64,000 nucleotides of DNA, taken from positions 2,356,001 to 2,420,000 of the forward strand of contig NZ_CP097320.1 of assembly GCF_023515995.1 (NCBI RefSeq), written 5' to 3'. The DNA is from Candidatus Mycobacterium methanotrophicum. GTDB taxonomy: Bacteria; Actinomycetota; Actinomycetes; Mycobacteriales; Mycobacteriaceae. Made by a program: the position numbers and the translations under genes. Positions 41,576-53,406 of this stretch are shown here, in pieces; the stretch's first letter is position 1, and every line of letters begins with the position of its first letter. The notes beneath the pieces are model-generated. The model saw only the letters and a list, made by a program, of their open reading frames with translations, had not been told where the DNA came from and did no database searches.

Positions 41576-42516
41576 GTGCGCAACTCCCGGCCGGTGAGCT
41601 CCAAGAACACGTCTTCCAGGCTGCGTTGCTCCACGCGCATGTCGGTGGCCAGCACGTCGATCTGGGCGCACCACGCCGTCACCGTCGCCAGCACCTGCGG
41701 GTCTACCCGGCCTTCCACCAGATACTCACCCGACGTCACCTCGGAGGCCCGATAATCCTCCGGCAAAGCGGAGACCAGCAGCGACAAATCGAGTCGCGGC
41801 GGTGCGCTGAACCGAAGCTGGCCCTTGGCGCCGCTGCGGGTCAGCTCTGCCGGGGTCCCGGCCGCGACGATCACCCCGTGATCGATGATGACCAGGCGGT
41901 CGGCGAGTTCCTCCGCTTCCTTGAGTTGATGGGTGGTCAGCACCACGGTCACCCCGTCGCGGCGCAGCGCGTCGATCAGCTCCCACACCAACACCCGGGC
42001 GTGCGCGTCCATACCGGCCGTGGGCTCATCGAGAAATACCAGTTCGGGTCGACCGACCAACGCGCAGGCGAGTGCGAGCCGCTGCTGCTGCCCACCGGAG
42101 AGACGTCGATAGGTGGTGTGCGCCGCGTCGGACAGGCCGAGTGTGCCCAGCAGCCACTGCGGATCCAGCGGATCGGCGGCGTAGGAGGCCACCAGGTTGA
42201 GCATCTCGCCGGCTCGGGCCGCGGGATACCCGCCGCCGCCCTGCAACATCACGCCGATGCGTGGTCGTAGCCGCGCGTTGTCGGCGATCGGGTCTAGCCC
42301 GAGCACCTCGATGGTGCCGGTATCGGGGCGGACGAACCCCTCGCACATCTCCACCGTTGTGGTCTTGCCAGCGCCGTTCGGGCCCAGCAGCGCCAACACC
42401 TCGGCGGCATGCACTTTGAGGTCGAGATCGGAGACAGCCCTGGTAGCGGCCGTACCCGAGCCGTACGACTTGCACACCCCGCGCAACCGCACGGGGATGT
42501 CGACGGCCTGGCTCAC
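41572..42516 (-). CDS. ABC transporter ATP-binding protein, Rv1458c-like
   Basis: 314 aa from GTG 42516. Walker A LLGPNGAGKTTT near residue 44, Q-loop GVMLQGGGGYP, signature LSGGQQQRLALA near 140, Walker B LVFLDEPTAGMD, H-loop LTTHQ. A C-terminal extension of about 80 residues resembles DrrA-type exporters. Its start overlaps the mptB stop, so mptB, ATPase, permease and possibly ctaA form one minus-strand operon. Confidence 0.94.
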   Translation of the reverse strand: MSQAVDIPVRLRGVCKSYGSGTAATRAVSDLDLKVHAAEVLALLGPNGAGKTTTVEMCEGFVRPDTGTIEVLGLDPIADNARLRPRIGVMLQGGGGYPAARAGEMLNLVASYAADPLDPQWLLGTLGLSDAAHTTYRRLSGGQQQRLALACALVGRPELVFLDEPTAGMDAHARVLVWELIDALRRDGVTVVLTTHQLKEAEELADRLVIIDHGVIVAAGTPAELTRSGAKGQLRFSAPPRLDLSLLVSALPEDYRASEVTSGEYLVEGRVDPQVLATVTAWCAQIDVLATDMRVEQRSLEDVFLELTGRELRT

Positions 42517-44210
42517 GAGGACTTAGCGTAAGCGCCGGGCACCGGGATGGGCTGCGGGGTCTCGCTGTCCGGCGCCACATCCGGAGCCGCGGTGTCGCGG
42601 GCCGGCAGCGGCCGCCACGGCAGGCGGGTATAGGTCGCCGCGATCAGCAGCGCCGCGATGACGGTGCTGGCCACGGTGGCATCCAGAATCTGAAATAGCG
42701 CGAACCGGTCGCCGTTGGCCGTTGGGCCGAAAATCCCCACGATGATCGTAACGATGATCGCCGCGATACGGAAACCGGGCCGCGTTGCCCAGGCGGCCAG
42801 CGGGATGATGGCCCACAGCAGGTACCACGGCTGCACCACAGGAAACAGCAGCACGGTACCGCCCAGGGCCACCCCGAGCCCGCCAACCGGGTGAAGCCGG
42901 CCACGCAACACCGCGATCAGCAACCAGCCCACCATCACCGCGATGATCAAAACGCCGATGCCACGAGTCAGCGACAGCACGGCGGTGGTGTGATCGCCCA
43001 GCCCCAGCAGGATCCCCACCTGCCCGGTCCCAAGGGCGATCAGCGTCGGCGGCGACATCCAGCTGCGCACGACGTTGGCGGTGCCGAGAGTGTAGATCCA
43101 GCCGACGCCGAGCCGGCTGGCCCAGCCGACCGCGGCCATCACTGCCAGTGCCAGCAGGGTTATCAGCCCGCCGGCCAACAGGGAGGCCCGCAGGCTGCCG
43201 CCCCAACGCCAGGCGAGCGCCATCGCGACAAAGCCCAACGCGAGCAGTGACGGCAGCTTTACTTGCGAGGACAGCGTGATCAAGATCCCGCCGGCCAGCA
43301 GCATGCTCAGCGGCGCCCAGTCGGGCCAATGCGTTCGCAGTCCGGGCCACGGCCGGGGTATCAGCGGACGCGTGGAGTCGATTCCGCGTAGCGCGAACTC
43401 GGTGCCGGCCAACATGAGCCCGAGCATCAACGCCTCGTTGTGGATACCGGCGACTAAATGCATGATCAGCAGCGGGTTGGCCGCCCCCAACCACAGGGCG
43501 CTGACCTCGGCCACTCCGCAGCGGCGGGCCAGCCGCGGTGTCGCCCACACGATCAGGCCCACGCCGAGGAGCACCACCAGCCGATGGCACAGCACAGCGG
43601 CCACGATGTTTTCGCCGGTCACCGCCGAGATGCCGCGGCCAATCCACAAGAACAGCGGCCCGTACGGCGCCGGGGTCTCCCGCCACAGGCTGGGCACCGA
43701 TGACGTGAAGACATGGTCGAGGCCCAGTCCGGTCGCCGGTCCCACCCGGTAGGGGTCAAGACCCAGCCGGCAGATCTGGCTTTGCGCCAGGTAGGAGTAG
43801 ATGTCCTTGCTGTACATCGGTGGGGCGACCAGCAGCGGCAGCACCCACAACAACAGTGTGCGGTCCAAGTCGCCGCGAGACATCCGTCGTTGGCCTAGCG
43901 CGAAGCGGCCCAGCATCAGCCAGGCGAGCGCCATCATGACCGCGCCGGTGGTAGTCATCGTCAGCGACACCGTCTGAATCCGCGACGGCAGGTTGAGCAG
44001 TCGAACGCCGAACGTGGGATCCTGGACCACCGGGCGGGCCCCAGCCCCCAGCGCGCCGATGGCCATCAGCACCGTGCCGGTGGCCCCGAACACCCGGGTG
44101 CGGCGAAGCGCGATCCGCTCGGCGTCGTTGAGCGGTTGGCCGACGGCCACCTCGTCGCCGTGCAGGCGGGCGATCGACGAACTCAGCGGGTGGTGGCGGG
44201 ATGCCATCAC
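42513..44210 (-). CDS. mptB: Alpha-(1->6)-mannopyranosyltransferase MptB (GT-C fold)
   Basis: Adds alpha-1,6-mannose in the early mannan core of lipomannan/lipoarabinomannan, using polyprenol-phosphate mannose. 565 aa with about 13-14 membrane helices. The first loop carries PPMYSKDIYSYLAQSQICRLGLDPY (residues near 130-155), with the GT-C acidic residue at SKDIYSY. The cytosolic C-terminal tail is proline-rich. Divergent from sufR with a 67-bp intergenic region. Confidence 0.93.
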   Translation of the reverse strand: MMASRHHPLSSSIARLHGDEVAVGQPLNDAERIALRRTRVFGATGTVLMAIGALGAGARPVVQDPTFGVRLLNLPSRIQTVSLTMTTTGAVMMALAWLMLGRFALGQRRMSRGDLDRTLLLWVLPLLVAPPMYSKDIYSYLAQSQICRLGLDPYRVGPATGLGLDHVFTSSVPSLWRETPAPYGPLFLWIGRGISAVTGENIVAAVLCHRLVVLLGVGLIVWATPRLARRCGVAEVSALWLGAANPLLIMHLVAGIHNEALMLGLMLAGTEFALRGIDSTRPLIPRPWPGLRTHWPDWAPLSMLLAGGILITLSSQVKLPSLLALGFVAMALAWRWGGSLRASLLAGGLITLLALAVMAAVGWASRLGVGWIYTLGTANVVRSWMSPPTLIALGTGQVGILLGLGDHTTAVLSLTRGIGVLIIAVMVGWLLIAVLRGRLHPVGGLGVALGGTVLLFPVVQPWYLLWAIIPLAAWATRPGFRIAAIIVTIIVGIFGPTANGDRFALFQILDATVASTVIAALLIAATYTRLPWRPLPARDTAAPDVAPDSETPQPIPVPGAYAKSS

Positions 44211-44266
44211 AGCAGCGTAGCCGCCGAGCCGGTAAGCCCCGCTGGACCTAGGGCCGGATTTTTGTC

Positions 44267-44281
44267 ACACTTGTGTTGTGA
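44267..44281. promoter_or_regulatory. SufR operator ACACT-N5-TGTGA
   Basis: ACACT (44267-44271) and TGTGA (44277-44281) separated by 5 bp match the SufR recognition palindrome reported for mycobacteria (recalled). It overlaps the GTG start codon of sufR at 44278, so SufR bound to its own promoter would block initiation directly. Supports iron-sulfur-responsive autoregulation of the whole suf operon. Confidence 0.75.
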
Positions 44282-45036
44282 AATTTCGGCCGGACGTCAC
44301 TGCGGGCGCTCAAGCAGCGCCCGCGGCTTCGACGCACGACGGCCAGACTCGGGGCGCCGTCGTGCGGTTGCTGCTGGAGTCCGGGTCGATCACGGCGGGG
44401 CAGATCGGCGACCGGCTGGGCGTGTCTGCTGCCGGGGTGCGGCGCCATCTGGACGCGCTGATCGACGCGGGGGAGGCGGAGTCGGTCCCCGCGGCGGCCT
44501 GGCAGCAGGAGGGACGGGGCCGGCCGGCCAAGCGCTACCGCCTCACCGCGGGCGGCCGCGAAAAGCTGGGCCACAGCTATGACGACCTGGCCTCGGCGGC
44601 GATGCGACAACTCCGCGAAATCGGCGGCGAGGAGGCGGTGCGCGTCTTCGCCCGGCAGCGCATCGACGCGATCCTGTCCGATGTCGTGCCGGCCGATTCG
44701 GGCGCCGGTGCGAATATCGAAGCCACTGCCGAGCGGATTGCCGGGGCGCTGAGCAAAGCCGGCTACGTCGCGACCACCACGCAGGTGCGGGGGCCGATCA
44801 ACGGCGTGCAAATCTGTCAGCACCACTGCCCGGTGTCGCACGTCGCCGAGGAGTTCCCGGAGTTGTGTGAAACCGAGCAGCAGGCCATGGCCGAGGTACT
44901 GGGGACGCACGTGCAGCGGTTGGCGACCATCGTCAACGGCGACTGCGCCTGCACCACTCACGTGCCGCTGATGACTCCACCTTTTCGACGCCCAGCCCGC
45001 GTCGAAGCCACCACGAGCAAGCAAGGAGCGTCGTAA
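44278..45036 (+). CDS. sufR: Fe-S-sensing transcriptional repressor SufR
   Basis: 252 aa. N-terminal winged HTH (VVRLLLESGSITAGQIGDRLGVSAAGVRRHLDAL, residues about 25-60) and a C-terminal cluster-binding part with cysteines in ICQHHCPVSHVAEEFPELCETE near 180-200 and DCACTTHVP near 222. Represses the suf operon when its Fe-S cluster is intact. The TAA stop abuts the sufB ATG. Confidence 0.95.
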   Translation: MKFRPDVTAGAQAAPAASTHDGQTRGAVVRLLLESGSITAGQIGDRLGVSAAGVRRHLDALIDAGEAESVPAAAWQQEGRGRPAKRYRLTAGGREKLGHSYDDLASAAMRQLREIGGEEAVRVFARQRIDAILSDVVPADSGAGANIEATAERIAGALSKAGYVATTTQVRGPINGVQICQHHCPVSHVAEEFPELCETEQQAMAEVLGTHVQRLATIVNGDCACTTHVPLMTPPFRRPARVEATTSKQGAS

Positions 45037-46482
45037 ATGACGACCACCCCTGAGGTTCAGAAGCTAGACGCACCGATGTCTCAAGAAGAGGCCATTGCCA
45101 CCATGGGCCGGTACGGCTACGGCTGGGCCGATTCCGACGTCGCGGGAGCCAGCGCGCAGCGCGGGCTGTCCGAGGCGGTGGTCCGTGACATCTCCGCGAA
45201 GAAGGACGAGCCGGAGTGGATGCTGGAGAACCGGCTGAAGGCGCTGCGCATCTTTCATCGCAAGCCGATGCCGACATGGGGTTCCAACCTCGAGGGCATC
45301 GACTTCGAGAACATTAAGTATTTCGTGCGCTCGATGGAAAAGCAGGCGGCGTCGTGGGACGACCTGCCTGCTGACATCAAAAATACGTACGACAAGTTAG
45401 GAATCCCCGAGGCTGAACGGCAACGACTGGTCGCTGGTGTAGCCGCTCAGTACGAAAGCACCGTCGTTTACCATCAGATTCGGGAAGACCTTGCGTCCCA
45501 AGGGGTTATCTTCCTGGACACTGACACCGGCCTGGTGGAGCACCCCGACATCTTCAAGCAGTACTTCGGCACGGTGATCCCGGCCGGGGACAACAAGTTC
45601 TCCGCACTGAACACCGCAGTGTGGAGCGGCGGCAGCTTCATATACGTTCCGCCCGGTGTGCACGTCGACATCCCCCTGCAGGCCTACTTTCGGATCAACA
45701 CCGAGAACATGGGCCAGTTCGAGCGGACCCTGATCATCGTCGATGAGAACGCCTACGTTCACTACGTCGAAGGGTGCACCGCGCCGATCTACAAGTCGGA
45801 TTCGCTGCACTCGGCGGTGGTGGAAATCATCGTAAAGCCCGGTGGCCGTTGCCGTTACACCACGATCCAGAACTGGTCGAACAACGTCTACAACCTGGTC
45901 ACCAAGCGGGCCCGCGCTGAGGCCGGCGCGACCATGGAGTGGGTCGACGGCAACATCGGGTCGAAGGTGACGATGAAGTACCCGGCGGTCTGGATGACCG
46001 GCGAGCACGCCAGGGGCGAGGTGTTGTCGGTGGCATTCGCCGGCGAGGGCCAGCATCAGGACACCGGCGCCAAGATGCTGCACCTGGCCCCGAACACGTC
46101 GAGCAACATCGTGTCCAAGTCGGTGGCCCGCGGCGGCGGACGTGCGTCGTACCGCGGGCTGGTCCAGGTCAACAAGGGTGCGCACGGATCGCGTTCCAGC
46201 GTGAAATGCGATGCGCTGCTGGTTGATACGATTAGCCGCAGCGACACCTATCCCTACGTCGACATCCGCGAGGACGACGTGACGATGGGCCACGAGGCAA
46301 CGGTGTCCAAAGTCAGCGAGAACCAACTGTTCTACCTGATGAGCCGCGGGCTGACCGAGGACGAGGCGATGGCGATGGTGGTGCGCGGCTTTGTCGAGCC
46401 GATCGCCAAGGAGCTGCCGATGGAGTACGCGCTGGAGCTCAACCGCTTGATTGAGCTGCAGATGGAAGGCGCGGTCGGCTAG
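45037..46482 (+). CDS. sufB: Fe-S cluster scaffold protein SufB, intein-free
   Basis: Scaffold subunit of the SufBCD complex. 481 aa, uninterrupted: the M. tuberculosis SufB (Rv1461) is about 846 aa because it holds an intein. Key segments: [23 protein letters not shown] near residue 155, [10 protein letters not shown] with the conserved cysteine near 247, [23 protein letters not shown] near 270, and the C-terminal [26 protein letters not shown] lies 8 nt upstream of the ATG. Overlaps sufD by 1 bp. Confidence 0.97.
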   Translation: MTTTPEVQKLDAPMSQEEAIATMGRYGYGWADSDVAGASAQRGLSEAVVRDISAKKDEPEWMLENRLKALRIFHRKPMPTWGSNLEGIDFENIKYFVRSMEKQAASWDDLPADIKNTYDKLGIPEAERQRLVAGVAAQYESTVVYHQIREDLASQGVIFLDTDTGLVEHPDIFKQYFGTVIPAGDNKFSALNTAVWSGGSFIYVPPGVHVDIPLQAYFRINTENMGQFERTLIIVDENAYVHYVEGCTAPIYKSDSLHSAVVEIIVKPGGRCRYTTIQNWSNNVYNLVTKRARAEAGATMEWVDGNIGSKVTMKYPAVWMTGEHARGEVLSVAFAGEGQHQDTGAKMLHLAPNTSSNIVSKSVARGGGRASYRGLVQVNKGAHGSRSSVKCDALLVDTISRSDTYPYVDIREDDVTMGHEATVSKVSENQLFYLMSRGLTEDEAMAMVVRGFVEPIAKELPMEYALELNRLIELQMEGAVG

Positions 46483-47668
46483 TGACGGGATTGACTGAAG
46501 CGGTTGAGGGTTCGCCACTCGCCGCTATGAGCAAGGGCGAGCAGTTCGCGTCGTTCGACGTCGACGCGTTCGAGGTGCCCAGCGGCCGCGACGAGATTTG
46601 GCGGTTCACCCCGCTGCGCCGGCTACGTGGCCTGCACGACGGCTCGGCGCACGCGACGGGCAGCGCCCAGATCACGGTCAGCGAACGGCCCGGGGTGCGC
46701 GTCGAAACTGTCCGGCGCGGCGACCACCGGCTCGGCGACGGCGGTGCTCCCGCCGACCGTGTTGCCGCGCAAGCATTTTCGGCGTTCAACTCCGCGACGG
46801 TGATCACTGTCGCACGCGACACGCAGGTCGCCGATCCGGTCGAGGTGGTGATCACCGGCCCGGGCGAGGGTGCAGTGGCCTACGGGCATCTGCAGATCCG
46901 GGTCGAAGAGCTGGCCGAGGCCGTCGTCGTCATCGATCAGCGCGGCAGCGGAACGTATGCCGACAACGTCGAATTCGTCGTCGACGACGCCGCCCGGCTC
47001 ACCGTGGTCTGGATCGCCGACTGGGCCGACGACACCGTGCAGGTCAGCGCGCAACACGCCCGGTTGGGCAAGGACGCGGTGCTGCGGCATGTGGCCGTCA
47101 CGCTTGGTGGCGACTTGGTGCGAATGTCGGCCACGGTGCGCTTCGCCGCGCCCGGTGGTGACGCGGAGCTGCTCGGGCTGTATTTCGCCGACGACGGTCA
47201 GCACCTCGAGTCGAGGCTGCTGGTCGACCACGCTCACTCCGATTGCAAGTCCAACGCGATGTACAAGGGTGCGTTGCAAGGAAATCCGGAGTCGAACCGG
47301 CCGGACGCCCACACCGTCTGGGTCGGCGACGTGTTGATCCGGGCCGAGGCTACCGGCACCGACACTTTCGAAGTCAACCGCAACTTGGTGCTCACCGATG
47401 GCGCGCGCGCCGACTCGGTGCCCAACTTGGAGATCGAGACCGGCGAAATCGTCGGCGCCGGACACGCGAGCGCCACCGGACGATTCGACGACGAGCAGCT
47501 GTTCTATCTGCGCTCCCGCGGCATCCCCGAAGAGCAGGCCCGTCGATTGGTGGTGCGTGGCTTCTTCAACGAAATCATCGCCAAAATCGCAGTACCGCAA
47601 GTGCGGGAGCGCTTGACCACCGCCATAGGGCACGAACTGGCCATCACGGAATCGAGAGCGACAACCTC

Positions 47669-47672
<4 letters not shown>
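46482..47672 (+). CDS. sufD: Fe-S cluster assembly protein SufD
   Basis: 396 aa, second beta-helix subunit of SufBCD. GTG 46482 shares a base with the sufB stop. Central beta-helix around residues 120-330, with DGQHLESRLLVDHAHSDCKSN (conserved His) and ALQGNPESNRPDAHTVW, and the family C-terminus FYLRSRGIPEEQARRLVVRGFFNEI. Stop overlaps the sufC ATG (ATGA). Confidence 0.95.
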
Positions 47673-49725
<2,053 letters not shown>

Positions 49726-49731
49726 GCCGCT

Positions 49732-50214
49732 GTGCGCCTGGAGCAGATGTACCAAGACGTGATCCTCGATCACTACAAACATCCGCAGCACCGCGGGCTG
49801 CGGGAGCCGTTCACCGCGCAGGTGCACCACGTCAACCCGGTGTGCGGCGACGAGCTCACCCTGCGGGTGGCGCTGTCGCAGGACGGCGAGCAGGTCGCCG
49901 ATGTCTCCTATGAGGGGCAGGGCTGCTCGATCAGCCAGGCGGCCACGTCGGTACTTACCGAGCAAGTGATCGGGCAGAGCGTGGGCGAAGCGATCAAGAC
50001 CGTGACCGCGTTCAGCGAAATGGTGTCTTCTCGCGGAACGATCACCGGCGACGAGGATGTGATCGGCGACGGCATCGCGTTCGCGGGCGTCGCCAAATAC
50101 CCTGCCCGCGTCAAATGTGCACTGCTGGGCTGGCTCGCCTTCAAAGACGCGCTCGCGCAAGCCACGGACAACCTCGAGGAGGTCAAGGATGAGCGAAACC
50201 GCCGCACCGGATAA
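49732..50214 (+). CDS. sufU: Sulfur-transfer protein SufU
   Basis: 160 aa IscU-like zinc protein that accepts sulfur from SufS. The three cysteines are in NPVCGDE near residue 43, GQGCSIS near 67 and RVKCALLGW near 131, with Asp at the SufU position. GTG 49732 lies 6 bp after sufS. The C-terminal 26 bp overlap sufT. Confidence 0.95.
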   Translation: MRLEQMYQDVILDHYKHPQHRGLREPFTAQVHHVNPVCGDELTLRVALSQDGEQVADVSYEGQGCSISQAATSVLTEQVIGQSVGEAIKTVTAFSEMVSSRGTITGDEDVIGDGIAFAGVAKYPARVKCALLGWLAFKDALAQATDNLEEVKDERNRRTG

Positions 50215-50536
50215 CGAACTGCTAACCGATGTCGAGGAGGCGATGCATGATGTCGTCGACCCCGAACTGGGCATCAACGTGGTCGACCTCGGACTGGTCT
50301 ACGGCCTCAACCTGGCAGAGGGCGAGGAAGGCACGATCGCGCTGATCGACATGACGTTGACGTCGCCGGCTTGCCTGCTGACCGACGTCATCGAAGACCA
50401 GTCGCGCAGCGCGCTCGTCGGCACCGGTCTGGTCGATGAACTGCGGATCAACTGGGTGTGGAATCCGCCGTGGGGCCCGGACAAGATCACCGACGACGGC
50501 CGCGATCAATTGCGCGCCCTCGGTTTCACCGTCTAA
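50189..50536 (+). CDS. sufT: SufT/MIP18-family Fe-S assembly factor
   Basis: 115 aa from ATG 50189, with GAGGAGG 8-14 nt upstream inside sufU. DUF59 fold: VVDPELGINVVDLGLVYGL near residue 23 and MTLTSPACLLTDVIEDQ with the conserved cysteine near 62, then VWNPPWGPDKITDDGRDQL. Helps maturation of Fe-S proteins under demand. Last gene of the suf operon. Confidence 0.95.
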   Translation: MSETAAPDNELLTDVEEAMHDVVDPELGINVVDLGLVYGLNLAEGEEGTIALIDMTLTSPACLLTDVIEDQSRSALVGTGLVDELRINWVWNPPWGPDKITDDGRDQLRALGFTV

Positions 50537-50605
50537 GTCCTTGCAGCCCGAAGGTGACCGGCTTTGTGGAGTTGCGGTCGGACCAGGCCTGGCTACGATC
50601 AACGT

Positions 50606-52072
50606 GTGAGCAATCCCATACCCCACGGGGTCAAGGAGAAGAGTGTCGGCGCGGAGCCGCATCTGATCGTGATGTTCGGTGCCACAGGCGATTTGGCGCG
50701 CCGGAAGCTGTTGCCCGGACTATTCCACCTAACCTGTTCCCACCTGGCTCCCGAGATCCGCATCATCGGTACGTCGCTCGATGAGATCGACAGCGAGACC
50801 TTCCGCAAACTGGTGTCGAAGGCCTGCAACGAGTTCTCCCACCGCCACACTTCCGATGAAGTTTTGGAGCAGTTCACCACCAGTTTGACTTACGTACCTC
50901 TGCACGACGGGCCGGAAGCGTTGGCCCGCGCCGTAGCTGAGCAAACCGAAGCCCTGGGCGGCGATACCCATCTGCTGCATTACCTCAGCATCCCGCCCGC
51001 GGCGGTGATGCCGGTCATGGAGACGCTGCAAAAGGCGGACCTGGTCGAGAATTCGCGGGTCATCATGGAGAAGCCGTTCGGAGTCGATCTGGCCAGCGCG
51101 AGAAAACTGAACGCGGCGATTCACGAGATCTTCGACGAAGAACAGATCTACCGGATCGATCACTTCCTGGGTAAGGAGGCCGCACAGAACATTCTCGCGT
51201 TCCGGTTCGCGAACGGGTTGTTCGAGCCGATCTGGAATCGAAATTTCATCGACCACATCCAGATTGACGTGCCGGAGAGGCTCACCTGTGAGAACCGCGT
51301 TGGGTTCTACGAATCCGTGGGGGCGTTCCGGGACATGGTGGTCACCCACTTGTTCCAGATTCTGGCGTTCGTCGCGATGGAGCCACCCACTGAGCTTGCT
51401 CCCGAGGCGATCAACGACGAGAAGAAGAAGGTTTTCCGCTCGATGCGCCCGGTTGATCCCAGTCAGGTGGTGCGCGGGCAATATCGGGGTTACCGCGACG
51501 AGCCCGGGATATCTGCCGAATCGGACACCGAAACATTCGTCGCGCTTAAATGCGAGATCGACAATTGGCGCTGGGCGGGCGTCCCGTTCTTTCTGCGCAC
51601 CGGCAAAGGTCTGGCTGAGGGGCAGCGCATCATCTCCATCGCATTCCACGAGCCGCCGAGGAGCATGTTTCCGCCCGGGTCGGGTGTGGGACAAAAGGGT
51701 CCCGATCACCTGACCTTCGATCTTGCCGACGTATCAAAGATGTCGCTGTCGTTTTACGGTAAGCGGCCCGGACCGGGAATGAAGCTGGACAAGCTCAGCC
51801 TGCAATTCACGATGGAAGACACCGGCCATGCCCGCGATGTGCTCGAGGCCTACGAGCGATTGATCCTTGACGCGATTCGCGGCGATCGGACGCTGTACAA
51901 CACGGCGGAAGGTATCGAGCGGCTGTGGGAAGTCTCGGCACCGTTGCTCGACGATCCGCCACCGGTACACAGTTACGACCTCGACTCATGGGGCCCCAAC
52001 GCGGTCCATCCCCTGATTGCGCCGCGAGCGTGGCGGCTGCCGTTCGAGCGTGGTTGGCGCGGAAAGAACTGA
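50606..52072 (+). CDS. zwf: Glucose-6-phosphate dehydrogenase (intact second copy)
   Basis: 488 aa from GTG 50606 (MSNPIPHGVKEKSVG). NAD(P)-binding MFGATGDLARRKLLPGLF near residue 24, active-site YRIDHFLGKEAAQNILAFRFAN near 195, and the C-terminal SWGPNAVHPLI. No frameshift or gap. It differs in sequence from the zwf2 remnant (FGVTGDLARKKVVP there) and stands alone, without opcA. It is the only complete G6PDH in the window and probably supplies the oxidative pentose-phosphate pathway. M. tuberculosis has no zwf at this position as far as I recall, so it may have been acquired or relocated. Confidence 0.94.
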   Translation: MSNPIPHGVKEKSVGAEPHLIVMFGATGDLARRKLLPGLFHLTCSHLAPEIRIIGTSLDEIDSETFRKLVSKACNEFSHRHTSDEVLEQFTTSLTYVPLHDGPEALARAVAEQTEALGGDTHLLHYLSIPPAAVMPVMETLQKADLVENSRVIMEKPFGVDLASARKLNAAIHEIFDEEQIYRIDHFLGKEAAQNILAFRFANGLFEPIWNRNFIDHIQIDVPERLTCENRVGFYESVGAFRDMVVTHLFQILAFVAMEPPTELAPEAINDEKKKVFRSMRPVDPSQVVRGQYRGYRDEPGISAESDTETFVALKCEIDNWRWAGVPFFLRTGKGLAEGQRIISIAFHEPPRSMFPPGSGVGQKGPDHLTFDLADVSKMSLSFYGKRPGPGMKLDKLSLQFTMEDTGHARDVLEAYERLILDAIRGDRTLYNTAEGIERLWEVSAPLLDDPPPVHSYDLDSWGPNAVHPLIAPRAWRLPFERGWRGKN

Positions 52073-52079
52073 CAGCGCC

Positions 52080-52400
52080 TCAGCGCCACCGCAGGTCGCT
52101 GTTATCGCCGCGCCAGCGTGACGGCGGAATCATCGGCGCGCCACGCAGTCCCGACGCTTCGACGTGGCGCAGGGCGGCATCCAAGTGCTGACGCATCCGG
52201 CGTTCGGCCTTCTGCGGATCTCGCGCGGTAATCGCGGCGACGAATCGCGCGATGCACTTAAGACGTCGCAGCGGGGCTTCGCGTGGACGGGAAACAGGCG
52301 GACTCGAGATCCTTTCGAATCGACGGCCGCTCTGAGCAGGCCAGCCAGGCGACGATTCTCACCGTTCGTGGCATAGCCGAGACTCGGCTGGCGGGCAGTC
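52080..52400 (-). pseudogene. GntR/FCD-family regulator, 3' fragment
   Basis: In two minus-strand frames the sequence encodes pieces of an FCD ligand-binding domain: [17 protein letters not shown] near 52320-52380 and FVAAITARDPQKAERRMRQHLDAALRHVEAS near 52165-52255, ending at TGA 52080. The N-terminal winged helix is missing, and the fragment is joined directly to the broken 3' end of fadE15. Recognition is by pattern only. Confidence 0.55.
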
Positions 52401-52404
52401 TATG

Positions 52405-53227
52405 CGCTCCGAAGGTCAACTCGCATGTCGGTGACGCCTTCAGACCCATCTTGTGTTCCAGACCGGTGGCGAAAACGCCGTTGCGGGAACCGAGTTCGAA
52501 AGTCTCCGGGTCGAAGAGGTACTTGGGAACGTAGAATAGGCTCAGTCCTTTGGTGCCCACGCCGGCACCCGCGGGCCGGGCCAGCACGAGATGGAAGATG
52601 TTCTCGGCGGTGTCGCCCACGTCGCCGCCGGAGATGAAACGCTTGACGCCCTCGATGTGCCAGCTGCCGTCCCGCTGCGCGATCGCCTTGGTTCGACCCG
52701 CACCGACGTCGGAGCCGGCGTCCGCCTCGGTCAACACCATGGTGGCCGCCCAGCCCAGTTCCAGAGCCATTGCCGCCCAACGCTTCTGCTGCTCGGTACC
52801 CTCGATGTAGAGCGCGTTGGGCCATCGCCGGGCCCATGCTGTAGAAGAAAGCCGCGGCCGTATTGGCGCAATACAGCATCTCGTTGATCGCCCAGGTGAC
52901 CGGGCCTGGTGCGGACACGCCGCCGATCTCTTCGGCAAGACCGATGCGCCACCAGTCTGCGGCTTCCGCCGTCTGCACCGATTTGGCCAACTCGGCCGGC
53001 ACCGAAATGGTGTGCCGGTCCGGCTCGAAAACCGGTGGGTTACGGTCGGCGTCGGCGAACGACTCGGCGATGGGGCCCTCGGCCAAGTGAGCAACCTCAT
53101 CGAGCATCGTGTGCACCGTGTCGACGTCGAGCTCCCGATAGCGCCCTGAGCCCAGAACTGCGCCGATGCCCAACACCTCGAACAGATTGAACTTCAGGTC
53201 GCGCAGGTTTGCGATGCAGTGCCCCAA
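52405..53227 (-). pseudogene. fadE15: fadE15 acyl-CoA dehydrogenase pseudogene
   Basis: Reads [20 protein letters not shown] from TTG 53227 (expected ATG), then [11 protein letters not shown] and [25 protein letters not shown] one-base insertion near 52816 shifts the frame, after which [55 protein letters not shown] and [12 protein letters not shown] follow. Homology stops at 52405, about 270 residues into a protein of roughly 610 aa, so the catalytic C-terminal half is deleted. Beta-oxidation activity must be absent. Confidence 0.85.
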
Positions 53228-53305
53228 CGATTTTCCTCTCCTCGTCGACGCCCAGGTGGACCTGAACGCAGTATCGCCGGGGTGGGATTGGGTACGCAAC
53301 CGTAA

Positions 53306-53327
53306 CCTACGCCGACGGAACCGTAGG
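53306..53327. promoter_or_regulatory. Palindromic operator-like site upstream of the fadE15 remnant
   Basis: CCTACG-N10-CGTAGG, in a context (GTAACC...) typical of TetR-family sites before mycobacterial fad genes. It lies about 80-100 bp upstream of the former fadE15 start. It may be a relic. Confidence 0.3.
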
Positions 53328-53406
53328 GTCCGAGGTCAGCGCTGCTGTGATCGCCGTCACGCCATACGACGTGCGCGAAAGCGCTTGCGCCAGTCGCGTC
53401 TTGGCC

